Position numbers and translations under genes: made by a program
DNA from: Cetobacterium sp. 2A
GTDB taxonomy: Bacteria; Fusobacteriota; Fusobacteriia; Fusobacteriales; Fusobacteriaceae
Assembly (NCBI RefSeq): GCF_014250685.1
Contig: NZ_JACFAJ010000001.1
Coordinates: forward strand, 1 to 64,000
Direction of reading: 5' to 3'
DNA length: 64,000 nt
The notes under the pieces: generated by a model
The model's database searches: none
The model's input: the letters and a program-made list of their open reading frames with translations, nothing else
Told to the model about the DNA's origin: nothing
In this document: positions 16,439-25,079 of the stretch, piece by piece
How positions within the stretch are numbered: position 1 is the stretch's first letter
How the letters are laid out: every line of letters starts with the position of its first letter

Positions 16439-16454
16439 GTATCAAACTATTTTT
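16439..16454 (-). promoter_or_regulatory. Fur-like operator candidate, copy 3
   Basis: On the minus strand AAAATAGTTTGATAC shares 13 consecutive bases with the tonB-side copy at 6653-6665. It lies directly downstream of the -10 box of hugZ, the same arrangement as at exbB. Confidence 0.6.
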
Positions 16455-16459
16455 AATAT

Positions 16460-16488
16460 ATAGTATATTATTTACAAAATATTGTCAA
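16460..16488 (-). promoter_or_regulatory. Promoter of hugZ-hutX
   Basis: -35 TTGACA (16483-16488) and -10 TACTAT (16460-16465) on the minus strand, 17-bp spacer; an alternative TATACT lies two bases closer to the -35 box. Confidence 0.65.
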
Positions 16489-16519
16489 CTAATTTATACT
16501 ATAAAAGTCAATAATAAAA

Positions 16520-16561
16520 AATGGATAAGATATGTAAAAAATCTACATTCTCTTATCCATT
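16520..16561 (-). terminator. Terminator of the DEAD-box helicase gene
   Basis: An 11-bp perfect outer stem (16520-16530 with 16551-16561) is extended by an inner pairing. On the minus strand it ends in TTTTTTATTATT, just before the hugZ promoter. Confidence 0.8.
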
Positions 16562-16576
16562 GAATAACTCTATAAT

Positions 16577-17788
16577 TTATTTTTCTGTTTTTGTTTTATT
16601 TCCACTGTAAGGTTTTTTATTAGTCCATGTTTTCTTAGGTTTTTTTACTTCTTTTTTTGCAACAGTAGAAGTATCTTCTTTTCCCTCTATTTTTTCAAAC
16701 TTTAACTTATTTACTTTGATTATTTCAGAAAGTATCTTTTTATCTTCTGCAGATGCAAAAGATAAAACTTTTCCACTCTTGTTTGCTCTTCCTGTTCTTC
16801 CACTTCTATGTGTAAAAGCCTCTGCTGTTCTTGGTAAATCAAAGTTAACAACATGAGTAACCTGTGGTATATCAAGACCTCTAGCAGCTATATCCGTAGC
16901 TACTAAAATCTTATAATGTCCACTTCTAAATCCATCTAAAGCATTTTCTCTTTGGTTTTGAGAAAGATTACCTTGGAAGTTTACTGACTTATGACCTTTA
17001 TGCTCTAGTATTCTACTTAAGTTTTTAGCTTTATGCTTACTATTTGTAAATACAATTACAGATTCTAACTCAGGATCCTCTAATAGAGAAAGTAATTTAT
17101 CCTTTTTTTGACTACTCTCTATATGACAAAGAGTATGCTCTATTAATTTTACTGGATCTTTATATTCAATCTCAGCTACTTCAGGGTTTACTAACACTTT
17201 AGAAGCTAGACTTTTTATTTCTTTTGGCATTGTTGCTGAAAATAAAAGCATCTGCTTAACTTTAGGTGTTTGCTTGATAATTTTTTCTATGTCTTTTAAA
17301 AATCCCATATCTAACATATGATCAGCTTCATCTAAAACTAGCATTTCTATTTTATTTAGCATTAAATATTTTTGATTGATAAGATCAAGTAATCTTCCTG
17401 GACATCCAACAACTATATCCACTCCACCACGTAGAGCATCTACTTGAGATTTTGTTGATACTCCTCCATATATTGCAACACTTTTTAGTCTTGTATATTT
17501 TCCTAGTTGTAATATAGTACTATTTATTTGTTCTGCTAACTCTCTTGTTGGTGCAATTATTAAAGCACGAACTGTTCTTCCTTTAACCTGGCTAATACAT
17601 AATTTTTGTAACATAGGAAGAACGAAAGCAGCTGTCTTTCCCGTTCCTGTTTTCGCAAGTCCAAGTATATCTCTTCCATCTAGTATTATTGGAATTGCTT
17701 TTTCTTGTATAGGTGTAGCATCTTTATATCCAACAGCTTCTACTTGCATCATTATCTCTTCTTTTAAATTAAATTCTTTAAATTTCAT
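16577..17788 (-). CDS. DEAD-box ATP-dependent RNA helicase
   Basis: 403-residue helicase with the full motif set: Q motif TPIQEKAIP, motif I AKTGTGKTAAF, Ia PTRELAEQ, Ib GCPGRLLD, II DEADHMLDMGF, III FSATMP, IV VIVFTNSK, V ATDIAARGLDIPQV, VI HRSGRTGRANKSG. A short Lys-rich tail with no added RNA-binding domain follows, as in the RhlE/CshA-like group. Probable role is RNA unwinding in ribosome assembly, mRNA decay or cold growth. Transcribed alone, with a -10 TATAAT about 60 bp upstream and a terminator downstream. Confidence 0.93.
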   Translation of the reverse strand: MKFKEFNLKEEIMMQVEAVGYKDATPIQEKAIPIILDGRDILGLAKTGTGKTAAFVLPMLQKLCISQVKGRTVRALIIAPTRELAEQINSTILQLGKYTRLKSVAIYGGVSTKSQVDALRGGVDIVVGCPGRLLDLINQKYLMLNKIEMLVLDEADHMLDMGFLKDIEKIIKQTPKVKQMLLFSATMPKEIKSLASKVLVNPEVAEIEYKDPVKLIEHTLCHIESSQKKDKLLSLLEDPELESVIVFTNSKHKAKNLSRILEHKGHKSVNFQGNLSQNQRENALDGFRSGHYKILVATDIAARGLDIPQVTHVVNFDLPRTAEAFTHRSGRTGRANKSGKVLSFASAEDKKILSEIIKVNKLKFEKIEGKEDTSTVAKKEVKKPKKTWTNKKPYSGNKTKTEK

Positions 17789-17894
17789 TTTTCTCCATTT
17801 TTTAACTTTATTTTTTATGATTATTAATTCATATTCATTCTATTATATCATACTTTTCATAATATAAAAAATAGAGATAGTTTATTTGTATATT

Positions 17895-19055
17895 TTAAAT
17901 CTCTTTAACTCTTTGTCCAGACTTTACTCTTGAAGGATTAATGACTATTTTAGTACCTACAGGAAGGTTTAATATTTCATATTTAAGATTTGTTTGAGCT
18001 CCAATTTCTACTGGAACTTTTTCTATAACACCATCTTTTACCATATAAACAAAGTATCTTTCATTCTCTTCTAAAACAGAAAATGAATCCACTAATTTAG
18101 CAGTATCACTAAATCCACCAACTATTTCAACAGAAGTTAAAAATCCTGGATTTAACCCCTCTCCATTTTCTAAAGCAACCTCTATATCGATAACTTTTCT
18201 TTTCTTGGCATCATCTCTAGCCACTCTTGAAACTTTTGTTATATTCCCTTTATAAGCATATTTCCCACCGTTTGAAAGATCTCTAACATTTGCTTCGCTT
18301 CCTTCTTTTATACTTGAAATTAAATTTGCAGGAGCTTCGATTTTAATTTTGTAATTTCCTTCTTTTGCTATACTAAGTATTTTTTGCCCCTGTCTTAAAA
18401 TGGTACCATTTTCAACAGATAAATTTGTAACTATTCCTGATTGGGGAGCTTTTAAATCCTCTCCTATAGATTTAAACTTTTTTTCTAAATCTTTTTGTTT
18501 TAATACTAAAAGATTATATTTTTGTTCTTCAACTAATCCACGAGCTTTTAAATCCTCGTACTCTGAAGAGGCTTTGTTAGCCATGCTTACAGATTTAGCA
18601 ACCTCTATAGAACTTATAGCATCTTGATCTAAAAGTTCCTTATTTACCTTTGCTTGTTGAGCTGTTACTTCTGCTTCAAAACCTGCATTTTTAGCCTGTC
18701 TTTTTATTGTATCTAAAAGTGCTTCACTTGTATTAACTTGAATACTTATCTCTTCTAAAGATTTTTCTATCTCTTTTTTAGCCTCTCCAGTAAAAGATAG
18801 GATAGTATCCCCTTTATTTACCTTAGCTCCAACTTTTAATTCAACCTTTTCTACTACAACTGGAACTTCTGCATAGATTGTCTCTTCTGTTTCTGGCTCA
18901 ACAACTCCCTCTAGAGTTATTGTATCATTTAACCCTCCAGATGTTATTGGAGCAGTTCTAACTACTAAATTACTTGATTCAAATTTCTTTTTAACTCCCC
19001 ATCCTGCTATTAAAAGTATTGCTATTGCAAGTATTGCTACTTTTTTCTTATTCAT
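17895..19055 (-). CDS. Periplasmic adaptor (membrane fusion) protein
   Basis: 386-residue HlyD/AcrA-type adaptor: an N-terminal membrane anchor (KVAILAIAILLIAGWG), first lipoyl half VPVVVEKVELKVGAKVNKGDTILSF near residue 70, a long coiled-coil hairpin at about 95-200, second lipoyl half APQSGIVTNLSVENGTILRQGQKILSI near 205-230, then beta-barrel and membrane-proximal domains. It would bridge an inner-membrane pump to the TolC-like protein encoded 11 bp upstream. No ABC, MFS or RND pump gene is in the operon, so the inner-membrane partner is unknown; the Wzz/kinase pair upstream hints at envelope polysaccharide export, but this is inference. Start follows GGGGAGAG. Confidence 0.87.
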   Translation of the reverse strand: MNKKKVAILAIAILLIAGWGVKKKFESSNLVVRTAPITSGGLNDTITLEGVVEPETEETIYAEVPVVVEKVELKVGAKVNKGDTILSFTGEAKKEIEKSLEEISIQVNTSEALLDTIKRQAKNAGFEAEVTAQQAKVNKELLDQDAISSIEVAKSVSMANKASSEYEDLKARGLVEEQKYNLLVLKQKDLEKKFKSIGEDLKAPQSGIVTNLSVENGTILRQGQKILSIAKEGNYKIKIEAPANLISSIKEGSEANVRDLSNGGKYAYKGNITKVSRVARDDAKKRKVIDIEVALENGEGLNPGFLTSVEIVGGFSDTAKLVDSFSVLEENERYFVYMVKDGVIEKVPVEIGAQTNLKYEILNLPVGTKIVINPSRVKSGQRVKEI

Positions 19056-19066
19056 TCTTCTCTCCC

Positions 19067-20314
19067 CTATCTAATTAAGTTATTATACTCTTTATTTGCT
19101 AAGATTAAATCTTTTTGAAGTACATATCCTTTTTCTTCAGCTCGTCTTAATAACTGTATACTTTCTAGATAATCTAATGAACTCAACATTCCATTTGTGA
19201 AACGAATATTTTGTATTTTCGTACTCTCTTCAAGTAATAACTTACGTTCTTTTGCTATAGTAATCTCTTTTTTTAACTGCTCTATCTTTGAATACTTGCT
19301 ACGAATATCCACAGTTAAATTCTCAAGAACATTATTTTTTTCAAGCTCTCTTCTTTCTAAAGCAATTTTCTTACTGTCTATATCATCAAGTGTTGCTCCC
19401 CACTGGAAAACATTCATAGATGCTTCAATTTCTAATCCCCAATCTTTATGATTATCTCCATACTTTATATCATCATCTAAACGATACTCTACATTTAATT
19501 TAATGGTAGGTAAAAATCCCGCACGTGCTATTTTCACATCAAGCTCTGCCTTTTCTATATCTAAATCTTTTTTTAATGCTAAGTTTCCTTCTTTTTTAGC
19601 TTTTTCTATATCCATCTGAAGTTGTTCTCTGCTTTTTCTTAAAAACTCTTCGTTATATTCAGTAAATGTATAGTCAGAATTTATATCTTCTCCTATTAGA
19701 ACAAATAATTTTTCTTTTGCTACACGAATAGAGTCTGCGTATTCTAAAAGTTCTGCATCTATACTCATAATATCAGCCTTTACTTCAAGAAGCTCATTTT
19801 TACTTACCATTTTATTATTAGAGAATAATATGTCTAAACGCTTTTCCTGTTTTAATAAAGTATCTTTAGCAAATAAAGTTATTTCTTTTTGCTTATTTAA
19901 ACTTAAAATTTCAAAATATAATTCGATAGCTTTTATCTCCATATCTTGATTAATTAAAATTAAGTCTATTTCTGATTTAGAGAAATCTTTTTTTACTTTT
20001 TTATAGTTATTAACTAATTTTCCTCCAGAATATACATTTATTCCAGCCGTTACCTTTTGTGGTCCAAATACATTTGCTCCATCTTTATATTGTTGATTAT
20101 TTAAAATTTCTTTTTCTACCTCAAAATCTGCTCCAGGAAATAATTTTTTAAACTCTTTTTTTACAGTTAATTTTTTTATCTCTATTTCTTGTTCTTGAGA
20201 TTTTATTTCATAGTTATTAACTTTTAATTTTTCAAGAACTTCAACTAAACCAATTTCTTTAGAGTATACAGCAGTACATAATAACATCCCAGCCATCAAT
20301 ATTTTCTTTTTCAC
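19067..20314 (-). CDS. TolC-family outer-membrane channel
   Basis: 415-residue outer-membrane efflux protein with a signal peptide (KKKILMAGMLLCTAVYS) and two long heptad-rich helical repeats, each closing with amphipathic strands (GANVFGPQKVTAGINVYSGGK and LGIEASMNVFQWG-like stretches). Length is normal for TolC. The start is GTG at 20314, supported by GGGGGAG; it lies only a few bases after the T tract of a terminator at 20325-20358. It forms an export channel with the adaptor encoded next. Cargo is unknown. Confidence 0.87.
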   Translation of the reverse strand: MKKKILMAGMLLCTAVYSKEIGLVEVLEKLKVNNYEIKSQEQEIEIKKLTVKKEFKKLFPGADFEVEKEILNNQQYKDGANVFGPQKVTAGINVYSGGKLVNNYKKVKKDFSKSEIDLILINQDMEIKAIELYFEILSLNKQKEITLFAKDTLLKQEKRLDILFSNNKMVSKNELLEVKADIMSIDAELLEYADSIRVAKEKLFVLIGEDINSDYTFTEYNEEFLRKSREQLQMDIEKAKKEGNLALKKDLDIEKAELDVKIARAGFLPTIKLNVEYRLDDDIKYGDNHKDWGLEIEASMNVFQWGATLDDIDSKKIALERRELEKNNVLENLTVDIRSKYSKIEQLKKEITIAKERKLLLEESTKIQNIRFTNGMLSSLDYLESIQLLRRAEEKGYVLQKDLILANKEYNNLIR

Positions 20315-20324
20315 TTCTCCCCCT

Positions 20325-20358
20325 TTAAAAAAAAGGGAATTACCATCAGTAATTCCCT
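20325..20358 (-). terminator. Terminator between the tyrosine kinase and the TolC gene
   Basis: On the minus strand a perfect 10-bp stem (20349-20358 with 20334-20343), loop of 5, runs directly into eight T. It separates wzz/kinase from tolC/adaptor; partial readthrough may set their ratio. Confidence 0.85.
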
Positions 20359-20364
20359 AATTTG

Positions 20365-21093
20365 CTATTCCTCAGTAATATAGTCATTGTAATAACGATA
20401 ATTATAGTTATAATACCCATAGTTACCATATGAATAACCTGTCTTATCGACTTTATTCATAACTACACCGTATAAGTTTGCTTTTGCTCTATGCAATAAT
20501 TTTTTAGCATGCTCCAATTCTTTTTTTGTCACCATATCATATCCAACGACATATATTACTCCATCTCCATGTTCGGCCAATAGTACGGCATCTGTGGCAA
20601 CAGTTAAAGGAGCTGTATCAAGAATTATAAGATCATATAAAGCACGTAAAGTGTCTAATTGTTTTGATAGATTTTTACTTAAAAACATTTCCGTTACATT
20701 TCCCTGGAAATGTTTAGCAGGTAATAAATCCAAATTATTCTCTACATCTTTAAGAATAACATCCTCTATTTTAGCATTCCCAGCTAAAACATCCGCTAAT
20801 CCCTTTGTTACTTGAATTCCAAAACTCGTATGAGCTCTGGGTCTACGAATATCACAATCTACTATCAAAACTTTTTTACCTGCAATCGCTTCACTCATGG
20901 CATAATTGGAAGCAACTGAACTCTTTCCTTCTTTAGGTATTGTACTCGTAACTATTACAACCCTGTTTGTCTTTTCATCCATGAAGTGAATATTTGTACG
21001 AAGTAATCTAAAACTTTCAGCTACTTGATCTTCTTTATCCCCTTTAAAAAACAATCTTCTCTGACTTTCCTCTTTTTTCATCTTATCAACCAT
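20365..21093 (-). CDS. CpsD/CapB-type bacterial tyrosine kinase
   Basis: 242-residue BY-kinase of the stand-alone cytoplasmic type. Walker A is STIPKEGKSSVASNYA near residue 55, Walker A' VLIVDCDIRRPRAH near 80, Walker B DLIILDTAPL near 155. The C-terminus is a tyrosine cluster (SYGNYGYYNYNYRYYNDY) that is the usual autophosphorylation site. Its ATG overlaps the stop of the Wzz gene, matching the split kinase/activator arrangement of capsule loci. Usual role is to control polysaccharide chain length and export by phosphorylation cycles; no glycosyltransferase genes are nearby, so the regulated polymer is not evident. Confidence 0.9.
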   Translation of the reverse strand: MVDKMKKEESQRRLFFKGDKEDQVAESFRLLRTNIHFMDEKTNRVVIVTSTIPKEGKSSVASNYAMSEAIAGKKVLIVDCDIRRPRAHTSFGIQVTKGLADVLAGNAKIEDVILKDVENNLDLLPAKHFQGNVTEMFLSKNLSKQLDTLRALYDLIILDTAPLTVATDAVLLAEHGDGVIYVVGYDMVTKKELEHAKKLLHRAKANLYGVVMNKVDKTGYSYGNYGYYNYNYRYYNDYITEE

Positions 21094-21950
21094 TAAGATT
21101 TCCCTCCAGATTTTCTTTTACCAAACTCTCCCAGCTTTAGTATTGATTTAAGTTTACTATTTTCATGAAGAGTTTCTAATTCACCAATCTGTTCATATAA
21201 AGGGACATGAGTTAAAATCGAAGCCCCTAAAATATTTTCAATATCTTTTGGACGACGTAATTTTGAGTGAAACATTTCAATCAATAACACCATAAAAGTT
21301 CCTAACATTCCACCTAATATACCTGCAATAGCAACTATTAAAGCACGCTTTCTGCTTTCTGGAACTTCTGGAACTTCTGCTGGTTCCACTACTTTTATAT
21401 TTTCAAAAGTCATAACTTCTTTTACTTTTTGAGTAAACTCTGCTGCTACTTCATTTGCTATTCTCATTGCCATTACAGGATCTTTATCAATTGCTGTAAT
21501 TTTAATAAGCTCTGTATCTTCTACAGAATTTATACTAATTAACTTTGAAAGTTGATTTGTTTTCATATCTAAATCCAATCTCTTTATAACTGAATTTAGA
21601 ACACTCGGACTTTTTGCCACCTCTGTGTAAGTTGTAGCTAACTTTTGATTTAATGATAGTTCTCCCGAGTCTAAATTTTTTGCATTGTAATAATTACCTG
21701 ATGATACTATCAAGGTTGTTGTTGATTTGTATGTAGCTACACGACTCATTGCAAATCCTACTCCAAGACAAAGAAATATAGCAGCTATCGCAATAATAAC
21801 CTTTATATGCCTACGAACTATCATCACAATTTCTAGCAAGTCAATTTCATCTTCATCTTCTTCATAATTTTCTTCGTAATCGTAATCTAGTTCTTTTTTT
21901 CTCTTTCTTAACAAAATATTCAACTCCCTTTTATAACGTTTGAATAACAT
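21093..21950 (-). CDS. Wzz/CapA-type chain-length determinant and kinase activator
   Basis: Up to 285 residues: an acidic, tyrosine-bearing N-terminal stretch, membrane segment 1 (VIIAIAAIFLCLGVGFAM) near residue 55, a periplasmic coiled region, and membrane segment 2 (ALIVAIAGILGGMLGTFMVLLI) near 205, preceded by the Pro-rich VVEPAEVPEVPESRKRA typical of Wzz. The short cytoplasmic tail would contact the kinase. The ATG at 21950 has no ribosome site; AGGGAG lies 9 bases before an in-frame TTG at 21914, which may be the true start (273 residues). It follows the M14 peptidase gene by 44 bp. Confidence 0.87.
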   Translation of the reverse strand: MLFKRYKRELNILLRKRKKELDYDYEENYEEDEDEIDLLEIVMIVRRHIKVIIAIAAIFLCLGVGFAMSRVATYKSTTTLIVSSGNYYNAKNLDSGELSLNQKLATTYTEVAKSPSVLNSVIKRLDLDMKTNQLSKLISINSVEDTELIKITAIDKDPVMAMRIANEVAAEFTQKVKEVMTFENIKVVEPAEVPEVPESRKRALIVAIAGILGGMLGTFMVLLIEMFHSKLRRPKDIENILGASILTHVPLYEQIGELETLHENSKLKSILKLGEFGKRKSGGKS

Positions 21951-21994
21951 GTTTATTGTAGCATTATTTTACATACATTTCAATAATTTTTACT

Positions 21995-23551
21995 TTACTT
22001 ATTTTTTTCCATCACTCTATAAATTGGAACTTTTTTATTTTTAATATCTACTATACTATGTCTCACTAAACTAGATAATCCCTCGGGTTCTAAAAGTAAA
22101 ACAATCAAATCTCCTTCTGGTTGATTTGTTGATATTAAATAACTCCCAGCTTTTATATCTACTTTTTTTCTTATTAAATCCGTCTTTATATATGTTCTAT
22201 AAACTCCTTCATACATTTTATTATCTTTTTGAATCTCTCTAATTTGGTATTCATCTACAAGTATTGACATGTCTTTATCAACTTTATCGACTTTAATTCC
22301 TTGATTTTTCAAAATTTCAACTGCTTGAGTTTCTGTTGAATCTAAAACATATCCCCAAGGCTTAGTTCTTTTTATCAATGGACTTTGCCCACTTCTTTCA
22401 ACCTCGACCTCTATATCCTTTAACTGACCAGTTCCTAACTCTATAAATTTATATATTTCTCTTGTTACATCATTTCCTGATAAAACAGTAATTTCTTCAG
22501 TTAATTGACCGGTACTGTGTCTACTTTGATTTATCGCATTTTTAATCTCTATCTGTTTTTCACTACAAATCTTTATCATATTTTTTAAAACCATAACTCC
22601 ACTTTCTACTCTTCTTTCATAATTTTCTATACCAATATCTTTTCCACGGAGTTCAACTAACATCGAAATTCCTGGATACACACCATAAAAATTTCTTCCA
22701 ATGTTAATTTCACTTGATGCTCCCACTAATCTTATTCTTTTATCTCCTAAATTTTGAGTTTGATATATATTATTATAGTAATAACTGCTAGTCACTCCAT
22801 TTTTAGCAAGTTCTTTTCGTGTTGGTTCTATAAAACCTTTAGTAGTTATATTTCTCAAATATTTTGCTATATTTGAATTTGTGGCAGCTTCAAACTCAAC
22901 ATCATAATATGGCAAAATTCCATTTTCTAAATCTTTATAAACTTTTGTAGATGCTGCATATTCATGCAAATCTATTACAACATCTGGTGGATATTTTCTG
23001 ATTCCATTTGCTATAGCTCTAGTTTCCGAAAGTTCAAGCTTACTATGATCTAAACAAATATCTATTCCTGAACTACTAAACCTTTGAGAATTATCCGCTC
23101 CATCCATATTTACTCTCGGAACTATAATTACATTACAAGATCTCAAATATCCAGCCCCTTCTTTTGATAGGTAATTAATTAATCCCAAAGCTGCTTCCCC
23201 ACTTGCTGGCTCATCTCCATGCTTCATAGCATGAATCCAAACTGTTACCTTATTTTTATCTACAGTTCCATTTTCTGTTAATATCACGTATGGAATATTT
23301 TTACCACGAGAAGTTTGTCCCAAAGTTTGAACGCTAATTTTAGAACTTTTTTGATCCAAAGCATTTATATATTGTTGCATTTCATTGTTACTAGTAACTC
23401 TGATATTACCATGAGAAAAAGCAGGAGTTGCATTTGTAACTTTTAAAGTAGGAAAATACTTTTTAACCTCTCGTGGTTCAACATAATTAGGATATAAAGT
23501 TTTACTTAGAATTTGGAATACAAATAATAATATCAACTTATTTTTAAACAT
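21995..23551 (-). CDS. M14-family zinc carboxypeptidase, exported
   Basis: 518-residue peptidase_M14 protein with an N-terminal signal-like segment (KLILLFVFQILSKTLYPN). Zinc site: HAMKHGDEPASGEAALG near residue 110 supplies His and Glu (HxxE pattern HGDE), and DLHEYAAS near 195 supplies the second His; MLVELRGKDIG near 300 bears the late catalytic Glu in a LVELRG context. Likely periplasmic, acting on peptides or peptidoglycan peptides. The C-terminal 180 residues hold a beta-rich segment of unknown role. Located directly upstream of wzz on the same strand, but a functional link is not evident. Confidence 0.82.
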   Translation of the reverse strand: MFKNKLILLFVFQILSKTLYPNYVEPREVKKYFPTLKVTNATPAFSHGNIRVTSNNEMQQYINALDQKSSKISVQTLGQTSRGKNIPYVILTENGTVDKNKVTVWIHAMKHGDEPASGEAALGLINYLSKEGAGYLRSCNVIIVPRVNMDGADNSQRFSSSGIDICLDHSKLELSETRAIANGIRKYPPDVVIDLHEYAASTKVYKDLENGILPYYDVEFEAATNSNIAKYLRNITTKGFIEPTRKELAKNGVTSSYYYNNIYQTQNLGDKRIRLVGASSEINIGRNFYGVYPGISMLVELRGKDIGIENYERRVESGVMVLKNMIKICSEKQIEIKNAINQSRHSTGQLTEEITVLSGNDVTREIYKFIELGTGQLKDIEVEVERSGQSPLIKRTKPWGYVLDSTETQAVEILKNQGIKVDKVDKDMSILVDEYQIREIQKDNKMYEGVYRTYIKTDLIRKKVDIKAGSYLISTNQPEGDLIVLLLEPEGLSSLVRHSIVDIKNKKVPIYRVMEKNK

Positions 23552-23694
23552 AGAAATCTCCTCCTTATCAAAAATTTATTTGAACTATTTTTCTAGATAA
23601 TATTAATTTATCCTTTATGCTATTTAAAACAAGGAAAATATAAAACATATTGTATTATATAAAATATAAATTATATTAAGTGCTACATAACGTG

Positions 23695-23715
23695 ATATAA
23701 TTCCAAACATATTAA
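23695..23715 (+). promoter_or_regulatory. Extended -10 element shared with the nitroreductase gene
   Basis: TATAAT (23696-23701) followed by TTCCAAACATATTAA. The 21-bp block matches 54538-54558 at 20 positions. No convincing -35 box is present at either site, which suggests an activator or an operator overlapping the start point. Confidence 0.5.
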
Positions 23716-23742
23716 AGCTAATATTATATAGGGGGAGAGATT

Positions 23743-24537
23743 ATGAATTTTTTTAAAAATACTGCATTACTTACATCACTTCTATCTATTGTTGCCCTTG
23801 GTGATGAAGTTGCAAATACTACTGCTGCCAATGCTTCGATTTTAAGTGTTTACAAGGTTGAAAAATTTGGTCATCTTGTTACTGCTCCAAGTTTTTCATT
23901 AGGAGCTCCAGTTGGAATGGTTCCAGGATACGGAGTTATATTTGCTGGTTTATCTGGAAAAACTAATAGTTCTGATACTGATGGCGCACTTGCAGTAGGT
24001 ATGGGATTTGGAGATCCTCTAAATTCTTTAGGTGGAGCTGCAACTTTAGCTATTGGAAGTATAGATCCTAGAGATGGAGGAGCCTTTAATCGTGGAACTT
24101 TAAACCTAACTACAGGAAGACATTTTGCAAAACAAGGTCTTGGAGTTGCTGTTGGAGTATCTAACATTGATCTTTGGCACGATAACGATGATAATGAATT
24201 TGATCCAAGTTTTTACGGTTCTATTACAAAATTATTGCCAAATAATATTGCACCTATGATATTAACTGCGGGATTTGGAAATAATGTTTATTCAGACTCT
24301 AAATCAGATGAAGATTTGAAAAGTAAAATTGGAGTTTTTGGAGCACTTGCAGTATATTTAATGCCTCAACTAAGCTTAGTAGCTGACTACACTTCAGGTG
24401 TAACAACTGCCGGAGTAAGTGTTGTTCCATTCCCAAAACTTCCAGTATCTTTAATGGCTGGGGCTTCTGATATCTTTGAATATTCAGATGATAAAGTTTC
24501 TTTTATTGCAGGAATTTCTGCAGCATATACATTCTAG
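23743..24537 (+). CDS. Putative outer-membrane beta-barrel protein
   Basis: 264 residues; not assigned to a named family. An N-terminal signal peptide (NFFKNTALLTSLLSIVALG) is followed by alternating polar/hydrophobic strands, Gly-rich turns and a C-terminal strand ending in Phe (SFIAGISAAYTF), the usual barrel-assembly signal. Strands such as GALAVGMGFGDP and KIGVFGALAVYLMPQLSLVADYTSG fit an 8- to 10-strand barrel. Transcribed with the small secreted protein encoded next: its TAG stop lies within the ribosome site of that gene. Function unknown; a porin-like or adhesin-support role is possible. Confidence 0.7.
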   Translation: MNFFKNTALLTSLLSIVALGDEVANTTAANASILSVYKVEKFGHLVTAPSFSLGAPVGMVPGYGVIFAGLSGKTNSSDTDGALAVGMGFGDPLNSLGGAATLAIGSIDPRDGGAFNRGTLNLTTGRHFAKQGLGVAVGVSNIDLWHDNDDNEFDPSFYGSITKLLPNNIAPMILTAGFGNNVYSDSKSDEDLKSKIGVFGALAVYLMPQLSLVADYTSGVTTAGVSVVPFPKLPVSLMAGASDIFEYSDDKVSFIAGISAAYTF

Positions 24538-24547
24538 GAGGAATATT

Positions 24548-24856
24548 ATGAAAAAATTATTATTTGTATCTGTGCTAGTAAGTTTATTTTCAATTAATGT
24601 ATTTGCCGCTGAACAAGCTCCGGTTTCAAATGCCGCTCAAGAATCTTTTAACTCTGAAGAAGAAGTAAATTCTGAAAGTAATGATCCTATGGGAATGAAT
24701 GAAGCGTTCATGGGAACTTCTGAATCTACTGGTGGAGAAACTGGTGGAGGAAATAGTGGTTCTATAGTTAATACTTCTCTAGTACACTCATCTACAATAA
24801 CTGCAATTACACAGAACAATGTGACTATATCTACCCCTTATACATATAAAAAATAA
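24548..24856 (+). CDS. Small secreted acidic Ser/Gly/Thr-rich protein
   Basis: 102 residues, not recognised. A clear signal peptide (MKKLLFVSVLVSLFSINVFA) is followed by about 80 residues dominated by Ser, Thr, Asn, Glu and Gly (STGGETGGGNSGS) with no Cys. Low complexity suggests an exposed or disordered periplasmic/surface protein. The ATG at 24548 is chosen over an upstream in-frame start inside the barrel gene because AGGAGGAA precedes it and the signal peptide begins there. Its tight linkage to the barrel gene suggests a working pair. Confidence 0.65.
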   Translation: MKKLLFVSVLVSLFSINVFAAEQAPVSNAAQESFNSEEEVNSESNDPMGMNEAFMGTSESTGGETGGGNSGSIVNTSLVHSSTITAITQNNVTISTPYTYKK

Positions 24857-24888
24857 ATATAAATAATAGTAAAAATATAGTTTGTATA

Positions 24889-24919
24889 AAGAGAGAATTA
24901 TAGGTTCTCTCTTTTTTTT
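24889..24919 (+). terminator. Terminator after the barrel/secreted protein pair
   Basis: Perfect 9-bp stem (24889-24897 with 24905-24913), loop of 7, followed by a run of T to 24919. Confidence 0.88.
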
Positions 24920-24950
24920 GTTAAATTTAAGTGAACACTGTATAATTGTA

Positions 24951-24979
24951 TTGCACATCTTTTGAAAGTGTGTTATTAT
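24951..24979 (+). promoter_or_regulatory. Promoter of ppdK
   Basis: -35 TTGCAC (24951-24956) and -10 TATTAT (24974-24979), 17-bp spacer. It gives a leader of about 95 nt before ppdK in which I see no strong structure. Confidence 0.55.
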
Positions 24980-25079
24980 AGCCTCATATAGAGTAGTGTT
25001 GATAATTAAATAGATATTATTACATAATAGAGTACACTTAAAAAATATTGAATTATTTATTCTCAGGAGGCGTTTATAT

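Noticed and set aside
23572-23590. AAATAGTT upstream of the M14 peptidase gene as a fourth heme-type operator
   Set aside because: After AAAAATAGTT the sequence continues CAAAT rather than TGAT, so the palindromic half of the element is missing.
24637-24819. Open frames opposite the small secreted protein and opposite many other genes
   Set aside because: They lack ribosome sites, have biased composition expected of antisense of AT-rich codons, and overlap clear genes on the other strand.
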